Made by a program: the position numbers and the translations under genes
In this document: positions 60,399 to 64,000 of the stretch, piece after piece
Numbering within the stretch: position 1 is the stretch's first letter
Layout: each line of letters starts with the position of its first letter
The notes under the pieces: model-generated
What the model was told of the DNA's origin: nothing
Databases searched by the model: none
What the model saw: only the letters and a program-made list of their open reading frames with translations
DNA from: Kutzneria chonburiensis
Lineage (GTDB): Bacteria > Actinomycetota > Actinomycetes > Mycobacteriales > Pseudonocardiaceae
Assembly: GCF_028622115.1 (NCBI RefSeq)
Contig: NZ_CP097263.1
Span: forward strand, 9,807,501 to 9,871,500
Direction of reading: 5' to 3'
Length of the DNA stretch: 64,000 bases

Positions 60399-60971
60399 GT
60401 GAGGCTCGCCAAGGCGGTCAGTGACGTGCTGGACCCGAAGAACGTGGTGGTCGCGGGGTTGGTGCTGATCGGCTGGCGCACCGGCGGACCGGCCGGCCTG
60501 GCCTGGGCGCTGCTGGCGGTGGTCTTCGCGGGAGTCGTGCCGGGCGTGGTGATCCGCCTGGGCATGGCCCGCGGAAGCTGGCCGGACCCGCATGTCCGCA
60601 CGAGACAGGCCCGCCTGGTGGTGATCCCGCTGGTGATGGTGTCGGTCGGCGGCTGCATCGTGCTGTTCGCGCTGCTGGGCGCCCCGCCGATCCTGGTGGG
60701 CGCGCTGATCGCGATGATGACGGTGCTGGTGCCACTCTTCCTGGTGACGCTGGCCTGGAAGGTGAGCGTCCACGCGGCGGTGGGCAGCGGCGCGGTCACG
60801 GCGTTCATGGCGCTGCTGAGCCCGTGGTGGGGCCTGGGTTTCACGGCGGTGGCGGCGGTGGGCTGGTCGCGAGTGGTGCTGCGCGAGCACACGGTGGCGC
60901 AAACAGTGGTGGGCGCGCTGATCGGCGTGGTGTCGACGACTTCTGCGATCCTCCTGCTTGGACAGTGGTGA
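60399..60971 (+). CDS. PAP2-like integral membrane protein
   Basis: This is a 190-residue protein with about six hydrophobic helices. The C-terminal half contains WKVSVHAAVGSGAVTAF and GWSRVVLREHTVAQTVVGALIG, which resemble the SGH and SRxxxxxHxxxD motifs of PAP2 phosphatases; however the third motif ends in Gln rather than Asp and the KxxxxxxRP motif is absent, so activity is doubtful. The GTG at 60399 starts 21 nt after the hairpin element. The next gene starts 18 nt downstream but has its own leaderless promoter. Confidence 0.65.
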   Translation: MRLAKAVSDVLDPKNVVVAGLVLIGWRTGGPAGLAWALLAVVFAGVVPGVVIRLGMARGSWPDPHVRTRQARLVVIPLVMVSVGGCIVLFALLGAPPILVGALIAMMTVLVPLFLVTLAWKVSVHAAVGSGAVTAFMALLSPWWGLGFTAVAAVGWSRVVLREHTVAQTVVGALIGVVSTTSAILLLGQW

Positions 60972-60989
60972 GGCGTTACAGTCCCAGCC

Positions 60990-62009
60990 GTGGGGACAAA
61001 AACCGTGATCACCGCCCTGGTCTGTGTCGCGCTGACCGTGACCGGCTGCGCCACCCAGATCGCCGGCGTGGCCCAACCGCTCGGAGCGAGCCAGGACCAG
61101 TCGACCGGTGGCGGGGCCACGGCGACGACGTCGGAGCTGGGTGACCCGCGCACGGTGGACGTGTGCCAGTTCGCGCCGCAGGACGCGTTCAAGGCGATGG
61201 CGCCGAAGTTCAAACTGGACACCAGCCTGAGCGACTACGGTTCCTGCTACTACTCCCTGATCCTGGCCGACACGGCCACCCCGCCCAAGGTCACCGGCGG
61301 TTTCCTGCTGTCGGTGCAGACCGAGACGAGCATGGCCTCGCCCGACGATTACCTGAAGAGGTTTCAGGTTACGGTGACGGCCAAGCAGCAGGACGGCCGC
61401 ACGGTCTTCGCCGGCAAGGGCCAGAAGGACACCGGCTGCCTGCGCGGCATCACACTGTCCGGCGGCCAGGCCATCGTGCTCGAGGCCAAGAACTCGTCGT
61501 CCTTTCCGGACGCCGACCCGTGCCCGACGGCCGACGCCATGGCCGCGGGCGCCCTCGCCGTGCTGAAATCGGGCAACCTCAAGCACAATCCGTTCCCGGC
61601 CGGCTCGGCCGGCGACGTCGACATCTGCCCCACGCTGTCCGCGGCGGCGACCAAGGCCCTCGGCGGCACGGTCACGGCCACCCCGGCCGGCTTCTACGGC
61701 TGCAACTTCGTCAGCGGCACGCACAACTTCGTCAGCGTCCTGCTGTCCTCGGACGACTGGCCGCCGCAGTTCAAGATCGGCACGCCGACGGCGTTCCAGG
61801 TGGGCAGCCGGCCGGCGCAGGTCTCCGGCGTCAGCAACGAGAAGCTGGCCAGCAGCTACGTGCAGGTGCAGTACACGAAGTCGCCGTTCACCAACGACGA
61901 GTTCGAAGTGGTCACGGTGAACATGACCGTCACCGGAAAGGCCGACGTCACGCCGCAGGCCAAGCAGTTCGCCACGGACGTGATTTCCGTGTTGGACGGG
62001 CACCACTGA
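60990..62009 (+). CDS. DUF3558-type secreted lipoprotein
   Basis: This is a 339-residue lipoprotein. The signal VGTKTVITALVCVALTVTGC ends in a lipobox (VTGC, lipidated Cys 20). The mature part contains two similar halves with paired Cys (CQFAPQDAFKAM with CYYSLI; CPTLSAAATKAL with CNFVSG), the DUF3558 pattern, and is related in plan to the lipoprotein at 23765-25342. TACAGT lies 7 nt upstream of the GTG, indicating a leaderless mRNA. Such genes are frequent next to EspG-family genes in Pseudonocardiales, as here. Confidence 0.8.
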   Translation: MGTKTVITALVCVALTVTGCATQIAGVAQPLGASQDQSTGGGATATTSELGDPRTVDVCQFAPQDAFKAMAPKFKLDTSLSDYGSCYYSLILADTATPPKVTGGFLLSVQTETSMASPDDYLKRFQVTVTAKQQDGRTVFAGKGQKDTGCLRGITLSGGQAIVLEAKNSSSFPDADPCPTADAMAAGALAVLKSGNLKHNPFPAGSAGDVDICPTLSAAATKALGGTVTATPAGFYGCNFVSGTHNFVSVLLSSDDWPPQFKIGTPTAFQVGSRPAQVSGVSNEKLASSYVQVQYTKSPFTNDEFEVVTVNMTVTGKADVTPQAKQFATDVISVLDGHH

Positions 62010-62040
62010 AAGAGTCACGCCTGCGCTCGACCGTCCATGT

Positions 62041-62658
62041 GTGACGATGGCGGCCGTGGCACTGGAGTGCACCTTCACCGAGCTCGACGCCGTGGGGGAG
62101 GCGCTGGGCCTCACGCTCCGTCGCTTCCCGTTCACGTTTCCGTATTACGGCAACGGAATCGACCGGACGGCGCTGCGGACGCAGGTCGGCGCCAGCCTCG
62201 CCGCGCGAGGCCTGTTGTGTGACAACAGGTTCGCGCCCGAGCTGCGCGACACGCTGACGCTGTTCGCCACCGGCGAGCCGGCGATCGGCCTGTTCGGCAC
62301 GGCCGCCGACGCGCAGCTGACCGCGCTCGGCGTGCTCGGCTGCGAGCACGGCCTGGTCGCGACCGCGCATGATGAGGGCATCCGGTTTGTTTTCATGCCG
62401 CACGGCGAGGTCGTGCCCACGCTGGTGGCGCTGCTGCCGCCGATGCCCGGCGCGCCCGACGGGGCGCCGCCCGCATCGCGATTGGGCGGCGGCTCGTTCG
62501 TCGTGGACGGTCGGCCGATCGGCTGGGTGGATGCCGAGCAGGGCCGCTACCTGGCGATCACCACGCGCGGCAGCGACGGCCGGCCCCGCATCCACTACTC
62601 GCCCGGTGATCGGGAAACGGTGGAGTGCCAGCTGCGGGCTGCCATTAGCTTAGGCTAA
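62041..62658 (+). CDS. EspG-family ESX secretion-associated protein
   Basis: This protein of up to 205 residues is related to EspG chaperones of type VII secretion. ECTFTELDAVGEALGLTLRRFPFTFPYYG and LAARGLLCDNRFAPELRDTLTLFATGEPAIGLFG are typical, and the C-terminal half has the expected beta-strands (FVFMPHGEVVPTLVALLPPMPG, YLAITTRGSDGRPRIHYSPGDR). EspG binds PE/PPE-type substrates in the cytosol. No ESX apparatus genes are nearby. GTG 62041 or ATG 62047 are alternative starts. Its stop codon lies inside the iron box of the next gene. Confidence 0.82.
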   Translation: MTMAAVALECTFTELDAVGEALGLTLRRFPFTFPYYGNGIDRTALRTQVGASLAARGLLCDNRFAPELRDTLTLFATGEPAIGLFGTAADAQLTALGVLGCEHGLVATAHDEGIRFVFMPHGEVVPTLVALLPPMPGAPDGAPPASRLGGGSFVVDGRPIGWVDAEQGRYLAITTRGSDGRPRIHYSPGDRETVECQLRAAISLG

Positions 62659-62669
62659 CCTAAGCTAAT
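62644..62669. promoter_or_regulatory. IdeR/DmdR-type iron box over the SIP start codon
   Basis: ATTAGCTTAGG and CCTAAGCTAAT flank CTAA to make a 26-bp near-perfect palindrome containing TTAGGCTAACCTAA, close to the actinobacterial iron-box consensus TTAGGTTAGGCTAACCTAA. It spans the espG stop (62656-62658) and the first two bases of the SIP ATG. TAACCT (62656-62661) would be the -10 box of a leaderless promoter. Confidence 0.88.
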
Positions 62670-63438
62670 GCTGAAGCAGTACAAGCTGGTCACGGTCACG
62701 CGCGTGCGCCAGGTCTCGCCGCGCACGCGGCGGCTCACCTTCGGCGGCCCCGAGCTCGCCGACTTCGCGTCCGTCGCGCCGGACCAGCAGGTCAAGCTGT
62801 TCTTCGGGCGCAACGGCGAGCCGCGGCCGTGGGTGCCGCAGCCGCCGTCGGACGGCGACGCGATGCGCTGGTACCGCTCGTACCTGGCGATGCCGGAGGA
62901 GCGTCGGCCGTGGATGCGGGCCTATTCGGTGCGGGCCCACCGGGCCGAGGCGGCCGAGATCGACATCGACTTCCTGCTGCACGACGTGGACGGCCCGGCG
63001 ACGCGCTGGGCGGCCACCGCCGAGCCTGGCGACGTGGTCGGCCTGCTCGGGCCGTCGGAGAGTCAGCTGGCCCAGCCCGGTCCGTACGACTGGACGCTGT
63101 TCGCCGGTGACCAGAGCGCGCTGCCGGCCATCGCCGCCTCGCTCGCGGCGCTGCCGGCCGGCGCGAAAGCATTGGCGTACATCGATGTTCGTGACTCTGA
63201 CGAGATCCAGGAGCTGACCTGTCCCGGCGACGCCGAGGTGCGTTGGGTCCACAATGGACTGGTAGACGCGGTGCGCGCCGCCGAGTTCCCGCCCGGTCCG
63301 GTGTATGCCTGGCTGGCCGGCGAGGCGTCGCTCGTGCGCGACCTGCGGCGGCACCTGGTCGGCGACCGCGGCGTGCCCAAGAACATGATCGCCTTCAGCG
63401 GCTACTGGCGGGTCGACGCCACCCACGAGGAGCTCTGA
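62668..63438 (+). CDS. siderophore-interacting protein (FAD-dependent ferric-siderophore reductase)
   Basis: This is a 256-residue flavoprotein of the SIP/ViuB family that releases iron from imported ferric siderophores. RQVSPRTRRLTFGGPEL opens the FAD domain, RRPWMRAYSVRAHRAEAAEIDIDFLLH carries the FAD-binding R-x-Y-S/T, GLLGPSES the flavin phosphate loop, DWTLFAGDQSALPAIAASL the SIP domain, and a C-terminal Tyr-Trp (FSGYWRVDATHEEL) closes it. The iron box at its start predicts derepression on iron starvation. It appears leaderless. No siderophore synthesis or uptake genes are in the window. Confidence 0.93.
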   Translation: MLKQYKLVTVTRVRQVSPRTRRLTFGGPELADFASVAPDQQVKLFFGRNGEPRPWVPQPPSDGDAMRWYRSYLAMPEERRPWMRAYSVRAHRAEAAEIDIDFLLHDVDGPATRWAATAEPGDVVGLLGPSESQLAQPGPYDWTLFAGDQSALPAIAASLAALPAGAKALAYIDVRDSDEIQELTCPGDAEVRWVHNGLVDAVRAAEFPPGPVYAWLAGEASLVRDLRRHLVGDRGVPKNMIAFSGYWRVDATHEEL

Positions 63439-63461
63439 ACCTGTCGTACTCCTTCCTCGGT

Positions 63462-63481
63462 ATGTAGTAGGTCTGCTACAT
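63462..63481. promoter_or_regulatory. 20-bp dyad before the ABC transporter gene
   Basis: ATGTAGTAG and CTGCTACAT are 8/9 complementary around GT. The dyad lies 32 nt upstream of the ATG of the ABC ATPase gene in a comparatively AT-rich promoter region and is a plausible repressor site (PadR/TetR-type size). Confidence 0.45.
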
Positions 63482-63512
63482 TTCGTCCCAGACGTTGAAC
63501 GGGGAGGGGTTC

Positions 63513-64000
63513 ATGAACGTGCTCGACGTTCGTGACCTGCGGATGCGCTACGGCTCGACCGATGTGCTGACCGGGGTCACGTTCCAGGCCAACCGGGGAG
63601 GTGCTCGCCCTGCTCGGACCGAACGGGGCGGGCAAGACCACGACGATCGAGATCCTGGAGGGGTTCAGGATGCGCTCGGCCGGCGAGGTCAGCGTACTGG
63701 GCGTGGACCCGGCGCGCGGCGATGAGGCGTGGCGCGCCGGGCTGGGCATCGTGCTCCAGTCCTGGCGCGACCACGGCCGCTGGCGGGTGCGGGAGCTGCT
63801 CGCGCACCTGGCCACGTACTACGTGCCGTATCGGACGCCGTGGCCGGTGGACGAGCTGATGGCGCGGGTCGGTCTCACCGCGCACGCCGACCAGCGGGTC
63901 AGCCGGCTCTCCGGCGGGCAGCGGCGTCGGCTGGACGTCGCCGTGGGCATCGTCGGCCGGCCCGGGCTGCTGTTCCTGGACGAGCCGACCGTCGGCTTCG
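63513..64000 (+). pseudogene. ABC transporter ATP-binding protein, DrrA-like, partial and frameshifted
   Basis: The ATG at 63513 (GGGGAGGGG upstream) opens MNVLDVRDLRMRYGSTDVLTG. At about 63591-63600 (AACCGGGGAGG) the frame shifts by one extra base; reading on from 63601 gives VLALLGPNGAGKTTTIEILE (Walker A), the Gln loop near LGIVLQSW and SRLSGGQRRRLDVAVGIVG (ABC signature) with LLFLDEPTVGF (Walker B) at the window edge. It is thus the first about 160 residues of a drug-efflux-type ATPase. One extra G in a GGGG run could be a sequencing error. The partner permease must lie beyond the window. Confidence 0.82.

Noticed and set aside
60339-62135. 598-codon minus-strand open frame
   Set aside because: It overlaps the PAP2-like and lipoprotein genes in antisense and has no recognisable motif.

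Overview
This window is high-GC actinobacterial chromosome, most likely from the Pseudonocardiales (Kutzneria/Amycolatopsis/Saccharothrix-like). The reasons are: coding DNA with strong GC3 bias and frequent GTG starts; an EspG-family ESX protein next to a DUF3558-type lipoprotein; DUF3817, DUF3152 and DUF222/HNH proteins; an AfsR/SARP-type regulator; two DasR-like (dre) sites; an IdeR/DmdR-type iron box; and several apparently leaderless genes. There are no rRNA or tRNA genes, CRISPR arrays, prophage or complete insertion sequences. The genus is inference.

Layout. 0-10.7 kb: housekeeping and transport genes (lytic transglycosylase, DUF3817 pair, NCS2 nucleobase permease, RutE-like nitroreductase, cold-shock protein, DUF3152 metalloprotease-like protein, MFS transporter, flavin reductase, AraC regulator with a VOC protein). 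10.7-14.9 kb: divergent secreted alginate-lyase-family protein and GH92 mannosidase with a ricin-type lectin tail. 15-21.9 kb: membrane protein coupled to a Ser/Thr kinase, a DUF222/HNH gene flanked by unusual DNA (including a long polypurine tract), a fused TrpE-TrpG anthranilate synthase behind a textbook Trp attenuator (leader peptide MNWWPAW), and a CorA transporter. 22-31 kb: serine hydrolase, zinc-ribbon protein, DUF3558-like lipoprotein, two PH-domain membrane proteins, amino-acid permease, and nagA with a dre box. 31-40.7 kb: regulators and tailoring or detoxification genes (GAF-ANTAR, PadR, FAD monooxygenase, SARP/AfsR ATPase, TetR with a glycosyltransferase, MarR).

40.7-50.4 kb is the most interesting block. 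A homoprotocatechuate module (hpaG and a natural HpaE-HpaD fusion) sits beside a PuuC-like aldehyde dehydrogenase, an acetoacetate-decarboxylase-family protein, and a coupled operon of glutamine-synthetase-like ligase, group II PLP decarboxylase and FAD oxidoreductase (the last carrying one frameshift). Two divergent promoters in the block share the same about 22-bp operator-like motif, which suggests one regulon. No 4-hydroxyphenylacetate hydroxylase is present, so a route from DOPA/dopamine-type aromatic amines to 3,4-dihydroxyphenylacetate is a plausible but unproven reading.

50.4-51 kb: a chitin-type AA10 LPMO with a perfect dre site. 51.1-60.3 kb: a phenylacetate (paa) cluster made of a TetR (PaaR-like) repressor, thiolase, 3-hydroxyacyl-CoA dehydrogenase, enoyl-CoA hydratase, paaZ and paaABCDE, with a matching operator pair at its two divergent promoters. 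60.4-64 kb: a PAP2-like membrane protein, DUF3558-type lipoprotein, EspG-family protein, siderophore-interacting protein with an iron box over its start codon, and the frameshifted 5' part of a DrrA-like ABC ATPase that runs off the end.

Structured intergenic DNA is abundant. There is a family of long perfect hairpins between convergent genes, an about 80-bp hairpin element in two copies with a compensatory base change, a tandem MITE-like element, a 40-bp perfect palindrome, and an over-represented quasi-palindrome GTCCACAATGGAC scattered through genes.
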